Assembly (NCBI GenBank): GCA_945860955.1
Contig: CAMATH010000020.1
Coordinates: 1 to 64,000, forward strand
Origin: Planctomicrobium piriforme
GTDB taxonomy: Bacteria > Planctomycetota > Planctomycetia > Planctomycetales > Planctomycetaceae
Reading direction: 5' to 3'
DNA: 64,000 bases
The notes under the pieces are model-generated. The model was given only the letters and a program-made list of their open reading frames with translations, was not told the origin of the DNA and did not search any database. This document shows positions 39,201 through 47,201 of the stretch, piece by piece (position 1 is the first letter of the stretch; each line of letters starts with the position of its first letter). Made by a program: the position numbers and the translations under genes.

Positions 39201-42200
39201 CAGTCGCAAATGCGATTGGGCTGGCTTACCAAGGATCACGCGGACCCCGTCGTCAGCGATCGCAGTCATTTGTGGATCGACCTCGTACTTCTTGACCCAC
39301 ACGTTGTAGATGCCGGCCGACGGTGGGACGAGTCGAAACCTCCCCTGCGCATCGGTGACCGCGTTCGCGCCTCCACCACCGGTCTCGTTGATGAACGCCC
39401 CGCACGCGATCGTCGCCCCCTCGACCGGTTCCCCCGTCACGTCGTCCACCAGGGTACCTACAATCGAAAGTGACTCCGGGGCGTCGGCCGCCCGCCGAGC
39501 CTGATCCTCACGCTCGCGGGCGGCCGCTTCACGTTCCCTTTCCTCGGCGGGTGTTCGCAAAACGATCTTCTGGTTCTGTCTTCCCACCGGTAAGTGGGTC
39601 ACCCGCAGGGTCTCGAAGCCGGCCGCCGTTATCTCGAACGTGTACATTCCTTCGTACAAGTTCGTGAAGGCGAATTGACCGTCGACGTCCGTCGTTCGCG
39701 GCTCGCGCGGCAAATGCGCGGTGGTGTACTGGGTCAGCGAGTGGGGGAGGTGGTGCCGTTCGACCGCTTTCACGACCGCGTTCTCGATCGGCTCACCCCG
39801 TGTACTGACGACGCGACCGGTGATGGAATCGCCCGGAGTCATCTCGAATTCCAGCGGTTTGCCGGCATCGACCGCGGGCAAAGTCACCCGACGTTCCAGC
39901 GTGGCGAAACCCGGGCGTTTCACCGTGACGCGGTACGTTCCCTTGGGTAACAGAAAGAGATCACAACCGATATCACTCGGGATGGGCAAGTCGTCGTCAT
40001 GCGTGACAAACCAGCCACCAGGGGTGGTGGAACTGAGCATCCGGAATTCCGGCGTGATCGTGAGGGTCGCGGTCTTCCCGTCCCCGGGGGGGACTCCGCC
40101 GGGGAATTTGAGCAGCGCCCAGAGCCGGCCATCTCCGGGAGCGAGTTTTCGCAAACGCTTCCACTCGTTTCCGACGGAGCCGAACGCGTCGTCGGCGATC
40201 CTGGGATCATCGTCGGCGGTTTGGATCTGCGCGGCGGTCGGTCGTCCCGTCTCCCTCTCCGCGGAGGAGAGAAGTTGATAACGAATGAGATATTCGAGCT
40301 GGCTGATTTTCAAACCCGCGACCCGTTCGTTGGGATCGACGATGAGAACCTTCCCTTCGGCATCAATCAGGAACACCCCAGCGTAGGATCGCATGCGGTA
40401 AGCGGTCGCCGTCTTGCCAAGTGGCCGCGCGGCATCTCGGTCGCTCGGGGCGTCGATCGCAACAGGCCAATCGAGATCGAGCGCCGACAACAGGCGTTTG
40501 ACGGCCTCAGGTTTCGCCGGTGCAGAGGCGACGCCAACGATGTCCAGTCCCGTGGCGTTGTAGCGTTGTTGCAGACCCTTCAGGCCAGCGATCCAACCCG
40601 GAGTCGGTTGAACCGCGTCGCCACCGAAGAAGAACAAGATCGTCAGTTTGCGATCCGGGCGGTTCCAGCCGCCGGGATCCCGATTGAGCCATTGAGCCGC
40701 CTCAATCGGAGGGGCTGGTTCGCCATTCAAGACCGGGTCAGAGAAACTCCCGAGGCTGGTCAGGTGCGCCACATTGGGTCGCGGCCAATGGAAATTCTTC
40801 TGAAACCAGGGCTTTATGTCGGGCCACCACGCGTCGTTGTGCCAGACGAGGCCGGCGCGGTGGTCGACAATGTCGTAACCCACCGGAAGCGACGTGGGAT
40901 GTGAAAATTCACTCTCTTGAAATTCCCCGCGAACACGAAACTCAGTGACTCGCGTGCTTCTTTCGAGCATGAACTCTCCCGGTGCGAACGACTGAAAGTG
41001 AATCAGACCGGGATACCAGTCTCCGTCGGGTGACTGACGCAGCTCTTCCAGTGTCTCGACGGCGTGGGGTTTGCCACCCAACTCCACGGCGACCCGGATT
41101 GGCAGCCAGGACTGGGCGGGCGAAAGGGTGATTTCGTAACGGAATTGATTTTCCTGGGCGCGCGGATTGCCGGCCGCCTCCGGATCTTTGGGACTTGTCG
41201 CGATGAGAACCAGGCAATCGTGGCCGTTCACTTCCGCATGCCGGTCGATGGCGACGTCGTATTTGCGAAGCGCATGCAACAGCCGGGTGTGGTGTCCGCC
41301 AGCATGCCAGAAGAACGTCCGTGGCGCGTGTCGGGAGTTGGCGAGTTCGTTTTCACCGATTGTCAGACGTTGATCTTGAATCACCCAATACGATGTCCCG
41401 TCATAGCGGGAGATCGTGCGTTTGTTATATAGCGATTTCGTCCCCGAGTTCAGCAAGAGCGAGTTTTCGTCGGCGTACCAGCGGGTACTATCGCCCAGAT
41501 AACTGACGGAGCTGTGCCCTTTCACCGCCATGGGGGGATTATTGGTGAAGGCGTTGGCGTTGCGAATTTCGGTCGATTCCACCTCGTACTCGACCGAGTC
41601 GTACCGGTTCATCACCGCTTCGATCCGGTCGGCGATTTCTGCAGGTGTTGGGTCGGCGTTCGCCCCGTTCTGTGAATCGTCGGAATCTGGCCGCTCCTCT
41701 TCGCGAACTGTCTCGTTGTCCTTGGGGCGCTGCGTTCCCGCCCAAACTCCAGCGCTGACCAGGGCGACCAGCAGCAGTCCCAGTCCGATAACCGCGCCGG
41801 CCCCGGGGATTCGGTTGTTCGCCTCGCGCCCCAGCAATCTCCTTGTTCGTTCCAGAAGCGAAGAACCTCCCCAGCTCACAGACAACGCAGGCGTCATGCC
41901 GCGCCGCTCTTCGATCGCCAGCAGCGCCCGGCCGTATTCCAGACGGTTTCCAATCAACGCGACGGCGATGTCATCGCAGCAGTTTTCCCGTTCATCGCGG
42001 ATCCGGCTGGAGATCCACCAGACCGCGGGATGATAGAAAAACAGCGTCTCGACCAGCGTCTGGATCAGGTTGAACAGATAGTCGTGGCGTTGGATGTGGG
42101 CCAGTTCATGCGCCAGAATCGCTTCGAGTTGTGACACGGGCAGTCCGCAAACGACACTCGCCGGCAGCAGGATGGCCGGTCGCAGATACCCAACGACAAT

Positions 42201-42851
42201 CGGAACTTGAACCAGTGCCGACTGAAACACAGCGACAGTCCGACGCACCCCCAGTTGGTCAGCCGTCCGGTTCAGAAGGGATCGAATCTGGTCCGGGACC
42301 GGGGACGTGCCAACCGATTTCAACCGCTGAATCGTCAACCAACTGATCACCGGACGAATGGCGAATGCGAGAACACCAACACACCACACCAGGACCAGCA
42401 CGGGCAGCCAAGGTCTGAGCGCGGACTGAAGCCTGTCAATCTGATTTTCCGCAGACATCACGACCGAGGTCGGACTCGCGGAAGGTTCCACCTCGTGATC
42501 GACCGGATCAGCCTGAACGGTTTCAAAGACGACCGGAGGGGCCGGCACCGCAACTGGCCCCGTCGCGATGGGTTGGTTCGCGGAATCCGCTTCTTCGCCG
42601 AGCGCGGTTTGCGTGCGCATCGCGGAGAGTTGTCGTCCGTCGGGAATCGCAAACCAGGTGATCAGCGGCATCAGTGTGACCACGGCCAAAGCGACGAGCA
42701 GTGACGCGTACCGCGATTGAGCCGACGATCGGCGCAAGAAGCCGTGGACGAGAAATGCCAGGGTGGCGATGACCAGGAACTGCCACGCCGAGTGAATCAA
42801 CACCCAGCCGATCTTTTCGACAACTTCGGGAGCAACAGGCGACCAGGTCAT
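36267..42851 (-). CDS. Giant BlaR1-like (M56) membrane metallopeptidase fused to thioredoxin-like, carboxypeptidase-regulatory and LRR domains
   Basis: 2194 residues, against about 600 for BlaR1. Residues 1-370 are the M56 module: helices near 14-38, 48-68, 148-168 and 349-371, zinc motif HELAH (about 247) and DERENCCDD (about 286). Residues about 400-650 resemble a lipoprotein-localisation-like beta domain. About 710-860 is a redoxin/TlpA-like fold lacking the CxxC pair (FFFGGDAVQPTP replaces it). From about 1000 to 1650 come at least five carboxypeptidase-regulatory-like beta domains (ITGRVVSTRGEPIENA, IVGTLVDDVTGEPVEGA, ITGTVVDTQGKPLPGA). About 1690-1790 resembles an STN-like unit; 1800-2173 is LRR. 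The start overlaps the BlaI stop as ATGA. It is probably a sensor whose periplasmic domains detect a signal and whose protease inactivates BlaI. Confidence 0.85.
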   Translation of the reverse strand: MTWSPVAPEVVEKIGWVLIHSAWQFLVIATLAFLVHGFLRRSSAQSRYASLLVALAVVTLMPLITWFAIPDGRQLSAMRTQTALGEEADSANQPIATGPVAVPAPPVVFETVQADPVDHEVEPSASPTSVVMSAENQIDRLQSALRPWLPVLVLVWCVGVLAFAIRPVISWLTIQRLKSVGTSPVPDQIRSLLNRTADQLGVRRTVAVFQSALVQVPIVVGYLRPAILLPASVVCGLPVSQLEAILAHELAHIQRHDYLFNLIQTLVETLFFYHPAVWWISSRIRDERENCCDDIAVALIGNRLEYGRALLAIEERRGMTPALSVSWGGSSLLERTRRLLGREANNRIPGAGAVIGLGLLLVALVSAGVWAGTQRPKDNETVREEERPDSDDSQNGANADPTPAEIADRIEAVMNRYDSVEYEVESTEIRNANAFTNNPPMAVKGHSSVSYLGDSTRWYADENSLLLNSGTKSLYNKRTISRYDGTSYWVIQDQRLTIGENELANSRHAPRTFFWHAGGHHTRLLHALRKYDVAIDRHAEVNGHDCLVLIATSPKDPEAAGNPRAQENQFRYEITLSPAQSWLPIRVAVELGGKPHAVETLEELRQSPDGDWYPGLIHFQSFAPGEFMLERSTRVTEFRVRGEFQESEFSHPTSLPVGYDIVDHRAGLVWHNDAWWPDIKPWFQKNFHWPRPNVAHLTSLGSFSDPVLNGEPAPPIEAAQWLNRDPGGWNRPDRKLTILFFFGGDAVQPTPGWIAGLKGLQQRYNATGLDIVGVASAPAKPEAVKRLLSALDLDWPVAIDAPSDRDAARPLGKTATAYRMRSYAGVFLIDAEGKVLIVDPNERVAGLKISQLEYLIRYQLLSSAERETGRPTAAQIQTADDDPRIADDAFGSVGNEWKRLRKLAPGDGRLWALLKFPGGVPPGDGKTATLTITPEFRMLSSTTPGGWFVTHDDDLPIPSDIGCDLFLLPKGTYRVTVKRPGFATLERRVTLPAVDAGKPLEFEMTPGDSITGRVVSTRGEPIENAVVKAVERHHLPHSLTQYTTAHLPREPRTTDVDGQFAFTNLYEGMYTFEITAAGFETLRVTHLPVGRQNQKIVLRTPAEEREREAAAREREDQARRAADAPESLSIVGTLVDDVTGEPVEGATIACGAFINETGGGGANAVTDAQGRFRLVPPSAGIYNVWVKKYEVDPQMTAIADDGVRVILGKPAQSHLRLVKGRRVAGRLVDPAGDPVEGSTIGCYSLAHPQSTGGVESRKTDAQGEFEFHLPPGPVRVYVMGALFRDGLTADASFEVPDEDELPTLRLKLVKVEQRFGVPDWVRRSTPGTQVLSQKKAADITGTVVDTQGKPLPGALVFRTDGPLVPTGAKGEFRVAVDKGTQLVMFAFVEGYHVWFGTPTAGDVLKIVMETKERPKRIPVKPSSTRDESSQKSQEPDDRETGPDKADKPQAEAAPGGKPGPGAKEQARNSKLKVRYNIPGVTETAAIVVECNGEPFGTESNGRTTSYGLAPGKSLELTDLPSGDCFVARNRRVELVRLSPTNFLTRDVLLDARRFQLQVNDDQTVDFSRPNGKPLKGRVLGLKESGLERALISVCSEAIRDARMAQRAGERGAGTVYDIRPCAADGTFETEPLLPGRYVVIAGGYVAPPSSENYKLSDLEPRYVAIARVEVTKTDPPEHVELRLADTRTLEHPVTVDATEISVREAMAVACERADVGLEFDREALRAVGFDGSESREIHADDRPLGEVLRELIRWNENPEVTLEFREATVTLTTHSAQAARLKARLPEWLRPLYGNGLIAQLDDSGAVISLSVNGIADDAFLEKLKRLPKLRELHIEVTKEITVEGLTHLVDLPALEKLSCYDVNAEGQGLGDAVLVAAARISTLRSLSLNHCGVTNAGLEPLLSMPELRELHLGQNLLSDPGLKYLAGLKELRTLNLNCTVGSVHYGRMQFTDVGLAHLARLSKLEDLDLTGQPISARSLVFPRLKNLSVGGSEIDDEAAAQIAKCRDLRSLSLVYSSISNDGLTAIATIPQLVQLNIDSDQIGDEGIAHLSDMKSLESLSLRSTRVGDRSLGHLAKIGSLRRLDLHGSGVPGSFTGELFTVAALKQLQALPNLQSLSIQNLRSRNGFQDLAALNRLQSLSLFMSNISADDIEFLEEQLPDTQVFAASGGGKSKLRSKKGAKPGTTVVLPADPK

Positions 42852-43237
42852 GGGGATTGTCCTTCGAGTTCGTCGAGCAGACGACGGACTTCCGCCAGCT
42901 CGGCGGGGGTGGCCTTGGAATGGGCGAGAGCCTGCAGCACCAGACTCATGGCGGCACCGTCATACACTTTTTCGATCAGATCACTGACCATCCGTTGCCC
43001 GGTTTTCTCGCGCGACTGCACCGGCCGATAAATATGCGGCTGAGCGTTTTCGTCGCGTTTCACCAGCCCCTTGTCGAGCATGATCGACAACATTTTGACG
43101 GTGGTCGAGTAGTTGGTTTCCTTCTCGGTCTGGAGACGGGCGTGAATCTCCCGGACCGGACTGGGCCCCAGTTCCCACAGGATTCGCAGAATCTGCAACT
43201 CGACCTCGGTCGGTTGCCCGGCCACATGCTTCTTCAT
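42848..43237 (-). CDS. blaI: BlaI/MecI/CopY-family transcriptional repressor
   Basis: 129 residues from ATG 43237, with GGGAGGAG 8 bases upstream; the longer frame starting at 43258 lacks such a site. The winged-helix core reads PTEVELQILRILWELGPSPVREIHARL, then ETNYSTTVKMLSIMLDKGLVKRD, and HIYRPVQSREKTGQRMVSDLIEKVYDG in the dimerisation part, including the QSR...T region around the site cut in BlaI homologues. As in bla/mec operons it precedes a BlaR1-type gene, here overlapping it by ATGA. Two perfect dyads at 43274-43315 cover the promoter and are its likely operators, giving autorepression of both genes. The inducer is unlikely to be presumed beta-lactam, since the receptor's sensor part is unlike BlaR1's penicillin-binding domain. 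Confidence 0.92.
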   Translation of the reverse strand: MKKHVAGQPTEVELQILRILWELGPSPVREIHARLQTEKETNYSTTVKMLSIMLDKGLVKRDENAQPHIYRPVQSREKTGQRMVSDLIEKVYDGAAMSLVLQALAHSKATPAELAEVRRLLDELEGQSP

Positions 43238-43273
43238 CGATCGACTCCTCCCATCCACGTTCGCGAACCCGTG

Positions 43274-43321
43274 TAGCGAAGACTTTCGCTATCAGATTAG
43301 CGAAAGTCTTCGCTATGTCAA
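43274..43321 (-). promoter_or_regulatory. BlaI promoter with twin operators
   Basis: On the minus strand, a consensus -35 TTGACA (43316-43321) and a poor -10 TAATCT (43294-43299) are 16 bases apart. Operator 1 TAGCGAAGACTTTCGCTA fills the spacer (43298-43315) and operator 2, its reverse complement, lies just downstream (43274-43291). Each is itself a dyad TAGCGAA-N4-TTCGCTA, and centres are 24 bases apart. This is the layout expected of repressor sites that block RNA polymerase, and the gene directly downstream encodes the BlaI repressor. Confidence 0.85.
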
Positions 43322-43615
43322 TCTCAAGGGGAATCCAATGCCGGTTGGAGTCACACTGGCCCGTCGGAAACTGGTGACAATTTGCGACGGAGTGCGCTGG
43401 CACGGGACTTGCTTTGAGTTCTAACGAAACCCCCGGAGTCGCGTTCCGCGATAGATAGTGATGAGGAACTGGCTGTCGGCCAACGTTTCCAACCGGCACC
43501 TGCGGTGCGCTAAGGCGAGCCTCGGAGCGTCTCGCCAACAACGAGAAGAACCCGGACAAATTGAGACAAAACGAGTCGAATTGAGACGATTCAAATTTCA
43601 CAGATTGAGTGAGTC

Positions 43616-43951
43616 ATGAGCCCCCTACTGATTGCCGCCGCCACCTTTGCTTCTGTCGTTTTGGGTGTGGTAGGTTGTTGTCTGGCGGTTTTGGATATTC
43701 AAACCAAAGCACGTGAAATGGACGCGGACGATCGAGTCAAACTCCAGCAGCGATTGCTGGGGGGAATGGAGTCGTTGGAGGGAAACCCCGTTGCCCCTCC
43801 GGTGACCGGTCGCGGCGACACTCGCCTGAGACAGACCCTTTCGACTGGAACTGCACCAAACAGATTATACCCCGCGCGGCGTCAAATCCGACAATTCGCG
43901 TCCCCAGACCCCATCCGGCTCGCCCGGATGGTGAATGAGATCGACAGCTAG
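43616..43951 (+). pseudogene. Short ORF with one hydrophobic segment, possible gene remnant
   Basis: 111 residues from ATG 43616. The N-terminus (LLIAAATFASVVLGVVGCCLAVLDI) is a clear membrane or signal segment, followed by about 25 residues with plausible coding character (EMDADDRVKLQQRLLGG). The rest runs through the first copy of a hairpin repeat and looks non-coding. The opening resembles starts of TadB/TadC (GspF-type) secretion proteins, so it may be a decayed 5' end of such a gene. Only a weak call; it may also be a small membrane protein. Confidence 0.35.
43906..43942 (+). repeat. Covarying hairpin repeat, copy 1
   Basis: AGACC, then stem CCATCCGG, loop CTCGC, stem CCGGATGG, then TGAATGAGATC. 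An 8-bp perfect hairpin with conserved flanks; part of a three-copy family with copies at 43976 and 44108. Confidence 0.8.
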
Positions 43952-43975
43952 AAAAATTCCCACCAGCCCCGCTCA

Positions 43976-44013
43976 AGACCCCATCCACCTCGTGTGGATT
44001 GGTGAATGAGATC
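43976..44013 (+). repeat. Covarying hairpin repeat, copy 2
   Basis: AGACC, stem CCATCCAC, loop CTCGT, stem GTGGATTGG (one bulged T), TGAATGAGATC. Two of the eight stem pairs differ from copy 1 and both are compensated. Starts 70 bases after copy 1 in the same direction. Confidence 0.8.
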
Positions 44014-44107
44014 CTCGCTCTGTCAGACAAGATCGGCGTCAAACGAAACCTGTCCGGATCGCAAAGCGGTTGGTCGCCAATTGCCATCGAACCGCACCTG
44101 AGCGCAG

Positions 44108-44143
44108 GTCTGATTCACCTACCCCGCAAGGGGGTAGGGGTCT
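44108..44143 (-). repeat. Covarying hairpin repeat, copy 3 (inverted)
   Basis: On the minus strand: AGACC, stem CCTACCCC, loop CTTGC, stem GGGGTAGG, TGAATCAGAC. Same layout as copies 1 and 2, with stem pairs at positions 3, 4, 7 and 8 changed and all compensated. Confidence 0.8.
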
Positions 44144-44231
44144 CGAGAGCGAAATATCTTAATTGGTACCGCGGTCGGTATAGCCTCTTCTCCCGGGTGA
44201 CAGCGCGTTGAGGGGACACCCAAAGATTACC

Positions 44232-45653
44232 TCACCCACCTGCGATCGCCTTCTCAATCACCGCTCCCCCCACATCCGTCAGGCGGTGATCCCGCCCCTG
44301 GTAGCGGAACGTGAGCTGCGTGTGGTCCATCCCCAGGCAATGCAGAATCGTCGCCTGAACGTCATGCACGTGCGCCCCGTTGGCGATCGGGTGATATCCC
44401 ATTTCGTCCGTTTCGCCAATCACCTGGCCACCGCGGATCCCGCCGCCCGCCATCAGCATCGTGAACGCGTAAGGGTGATGATCACGCCCCTCCTTGCCCG
44501 GATTGATCCCCCGGCGGACTTCGTTCATCGGTGTTCGCCCAAATTCGCCCCCCCAGATCACCAGGGTTTCATCCAGCAGGCCGCGCTGTTTCAGATCGCC
44601 AATTAAAGCAGCCGCGGGGCCTTCGGTCCGCTGACAGTTGTTGAGCAGGTTGGCGTTGAGATTCGAATGATCGTCCCAGGTGTAATGGTAGAGCTGCACG
44701 AACCGCACCCCGCGCTCGACCATCCGCCGGGCAAGCAGGCAGTTCGCCCCATACGCCGCCGTCGGCTCTGTTCCAATACCGTACGCCTCTAACGTGGGCT
44801 TGGTTTCCTGCGAGAAGTCGAGCAATTCAGGAGCCGCCGACTGCATGCGGAAGGCGAGTTCGTACGCGTCGATCCGGGCTTCGATCGCCGGGTCGGATAG
44901 CGCCTCGAACCGCAGACGGTTGAGATCGCCAATCGCGTCGAGACGCTGCCGCTGCATCTGTCGGGTGAAGCCGGGCGGGCTGGCGAGGTGCAGGATCGGA
45001 TCCCCTTTGCTCCGAAACGTCACCCCCCGCGAGGTCGTCGGCAAAAACGCGTTATCCCACAGTGCCGTGCCGGCGAGATCCCCCGGCCCATTGTTTGATA
45101 ACAGCACCACAAAACCGGGCAGGTTTTGTGACTCGCTCCCCAGACCCCAGGAGACCCACGACCCCATGCTGGGGGAGCCGAACCGGGGAACGCCACAGTT
45201 CATGAAGAGCTGGGCGGGGTCGTGGTTGCTGGTCTCGGTATGCACCCCGCGCAGCATGCAAAACTCGTCGGCGTGCTTCGCGAGACTGGGCAGGTAGTCG
45301 GAAAACTCCAGGCCGCTGTCGCCATGCTTCGTGAAAACGCGGGGCGAGGCCATCACCCGGGCGCTCCCCTTGATCAGCGAATCTTTGAGCCCGCGCAGGA
45401 ACGTCTCGGGGACCGGTTCGCCGTGCAGCTTGCGCATTTCCGGCTTCGGGTCGAACAGGTCCAACTGGCTGGGCGCCCCGGCCATGAACAGAAAGATGAC
45501 GTTGCGGGCCGTGGGTGCGAAGTGAGCCAGCCGACGGGTTGGTTCCACGGTCCCCCCGGCGCGCGAAGGCCCCAGCAGTTGCGATAAGGCGATTCCCCCG
45601 AGACCACAGGCCGATTGCTGGAGAAACGCACGACGGGCGAAGTGGCGGAGCAT
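44232..45653 (-). CDS. DUF1501 protein (orphan)
   Basis: 473 residues with an RR leader (FARRAFLQQSACGLGGIALSQLL), then ARNVIFLFMAGAPSQLDLFDPKP, SNHDPAQLFMNCGVPRFGSPSMGSW, LARRMVERGVRFVQLYHYTWDDHSN, LVIWGGEFGRTPMNEV, GRDHHPYAFTMLMAGGGIRGG and a normal end LTDVGGAVIEKAIAGG. It is a complete family member, probably exported by the Tat route; the reaction is unknown. It has no PSD1 gene beside it, unlike the other two paired copies in the window. ATG start at 45653. Confidence 0.9.
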   Translation of the reverse strand: MLRHFARRAFLQQSACGLGGIALSQLLGPSRAGGTVEPTRRLAHFAPTARNVIFLFMAGAPSQLDLFDPKPEMRKLHGEPVPETFLRGLKDSLIKGSARVMASPRVFTKHGDSGLEFSDYLPSLAKHADEFCMLRGVHTETSNHDPAQLFMNCGVPRFGSPSMGSWVSWGLGSESQNLPGFVVLLSNNGPGDLAGTALWDNAFLPTTSRGVTFRSKGDPILHLASPPGFTRQMQRQRLDAIGDLNRLRFEALSDPAIEARIDAYELAFRMQSAAPELLDFSQETKPTLEAYGIGTEPTAAYGANCLLARRMVERGVRFVQLYHYTWDDHSNLNANLLNNCQRTEGPAAALIGDLKQRGLLDETLVIWGGEFGRTPMNEVRRGINPGKEGRDHHPYAFTMLMAGGGIRGGQVIGETDEMGYHPIANGAHVHDVQATILHCLGMDHTQLTFRYQGRDHRLTDVGGAVIEKAIAGG

Positions 45654-45766
45654 GGCGGGCGCTCGGTGGCTGCGTGATCAACGCCGCTGAGTGAACAGGC
45701 CAGCGGACTTCACATAGGATTGTTCTACCAAGTCCGCGTGGGAATTGCCTATTACAAAGAAACAGA

Positions 45767-45794
45767 CAGGGGGTTGGCAATCGCCAACCCCCTG
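45767..45794 (-). terminator. Intrinsic terminator of the YTV-repeat gene
   Basis: A 12-bp perfect stem (CAGGGGGTTGGC) with a 4-base loop lies 51 bases past the stop of the minus-strand gene at 45846, followed on that strand by the T-rich TCTGTTTCTTTG. Confidence 0.8.
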
Positions 45795-45845
45795 AGTGCG
45801 TCGTCCCAGTGATCGAATCTGACGCTCAGAAATTCTAGCGTCGCG

Positions 45846-47201
45846 TTATCGGCAGCGACGGCAGACCTTCTGGGCACAAGGATCCGGGCAGCAGACCGTG
45901 ACGGGAACCTGTCGGCAGACCGTCTTGGGAACGCAGCGGGTCTGCGTCACACAGACCTCACGCGGCACACAGCGGGTCTGGTAGGTGTAGGTCGTGTAGT
46001 TCACCTGACGGGGGGTGCAGTACGCGACGCGGCGGGTCTTGGTTTCCTGAACCATGGTGCAAGTGGTGCAGGGAATCCGTCGGGTGCAGACCTGCTGGGT
46101 CATCGTGCAGGTGGTGCAGGGGATCCGGCGGGTGCAGACTTGTGAGACCATCCGGCACGTCCGGCAGGGAATCCGGCGGGTGCAGACCTGTTGGGTCATC
46201 GTGCAGGTGGTGTAGGGAATCTGGCGACGGCAAACCTGCTGTTCCATGTGGCAGACCGTGTAGGGGACCTGCTTCGTAACGGTGTGCGGGATCTGCCGGC
46301 AGACCGTGTAAGGAACCTGGCAGTGCTTCACTTCCTGGACCCAGCGGGTGCAGGTGACGGGGACTTGTTCTTCGCGGGGAACCCAGACCTTGCGGCAGCA
46401 GACGGTCGGGGGGCACTGCCGGCATTCAACTCGGCAGGGACCGGGCTTGTAGCAGCAGCAGCAAGTGCAGGGATCGAATTCCCAGCAGCCGGGATCCTGG
46501 ACGGTGACCTGAATGGTCGGTCCGGGAATCGTCTCGGTTTCGGTTTTCCATTCGCCGGTGCAGATCGTCTTATAGGTGGTCTCGGTGACCGGCCGGCAGG
46601 TCGTCTGGCAGACATCGCGGTAGTGGGTTTCCGAAACGGTCTGGAAGACCGTCTGGCACACTTCGCGGTAGCAGGTCTGGTAGACGGGCTTGCAGACGGT
46701 GTAGCAGCTCTCTCTGTAGTGAGTCTGGTAAACCGGTCGGCAGACGGTGTACTGTTCTTCGCGGTAGTGGGTCTCGTACACCGGCCGGGAGACAGTGTAC
46801 TGCTCTTCGCGGTAGGTGGTCTGGTACACCGGTCGGCAGACAGTGTACTGTTCTTCGCGGTAGGTGGTCTGGTACACCGGCCGACAGACAGTGTACGGCT
46901 CATCGCGGTAGCACTGGTCGTAGACCGTCTTGGTGCAGTTCTGCGGAATGGGTTCGCAGATTGTGTCGTAGACGGTTTTTTTGCAGGTGTAGGTCTCTGG
47001 TTCCCACACCGTCTCCTGGACGGTCTTGTAGCACGTCATCGTGCAGACCGGTGCCGGGCACGGGTCGGAACACTGGTCACTGCAGGCACTTGAGCAGCAA
47101 TTGAAGCTCGCGGCACCGCAATAGCGGGCGTGAGCCTCCCCGGTGAAGCAGTTCGCCAGCAGCATGGCGAACAGCAAGGGGAACACAGTTCTGAGACTCA
47201 T
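45846..47201 (-). CDS. Cysteine-rich YTV-repeat cell-wall-type protein
   Basis: 451 residues. A signal peptide (SLRTVFPLLFAMLLANCFTGEAHA) precedes a chain of short repeats. The first half repeats RPVYQTTYREEQYTVC units; the second repeats CTRRIPCTTCTMTQQV units; a cluster CTCCCCYKPGPC separates them. Tyr-Thr-Val motifs and dense cysteines are the mark of the planctomycete YTV proteins described in Rhodopirellula baltica and linked to the proteinaceous, disulfide-rich cell wall. Many cysteines could cross-link between chains. I infer a structural role in the envelope. It is a single-gene unit with its own terminator. Confidence 0.92.
   Translation of the reverse strand: MSLRTVFPLLFAMLLANCFTGEAHARYCGAASFNCCSSACSDQCSDPCPAPVCTMTCYKTVQETVWEPETYTCKKTVYDTICEPIPQNCTKTVYDQCYRDEPYTVCRPVYQTTYREEQYTVCRPVYQTTYREEQYTVSRPVYETHYREEQYTVCRPVYQTHYRESCYTVCKPVYQTCYREVCQTVFQTVSETHYRDVCQTTCRPVTETTYKTICTGEWKTETETIPGPTIQVTVQDPGCWEFDPCTCCCCYKPGPCRVECRQCPPTVCCRKVWVPREEQVPVTCTRWVQEVKHCQVPYTVCRQIPHTVTKQVPYTVCHMEQQVCRRQIPYTTCTMTQQVCTRRIPCRTCRMVSQVCTRRIPCTTCTMTQQVCTRRIPCTTCTMVQETKTRRVAYCTPRQVNYTTYTYQTRCVPREVCVTQTRCVPKTVCRQVPVTVCCPDPCAQKVCRRCR

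Noticed and set aside
43274-43315. Possible two-repeat CRISPR or transposon end
   Set aside because: The two 18-base units are inverted, not direct, with only a 6-base spacer; position over a promoter next to blaI fits operators.
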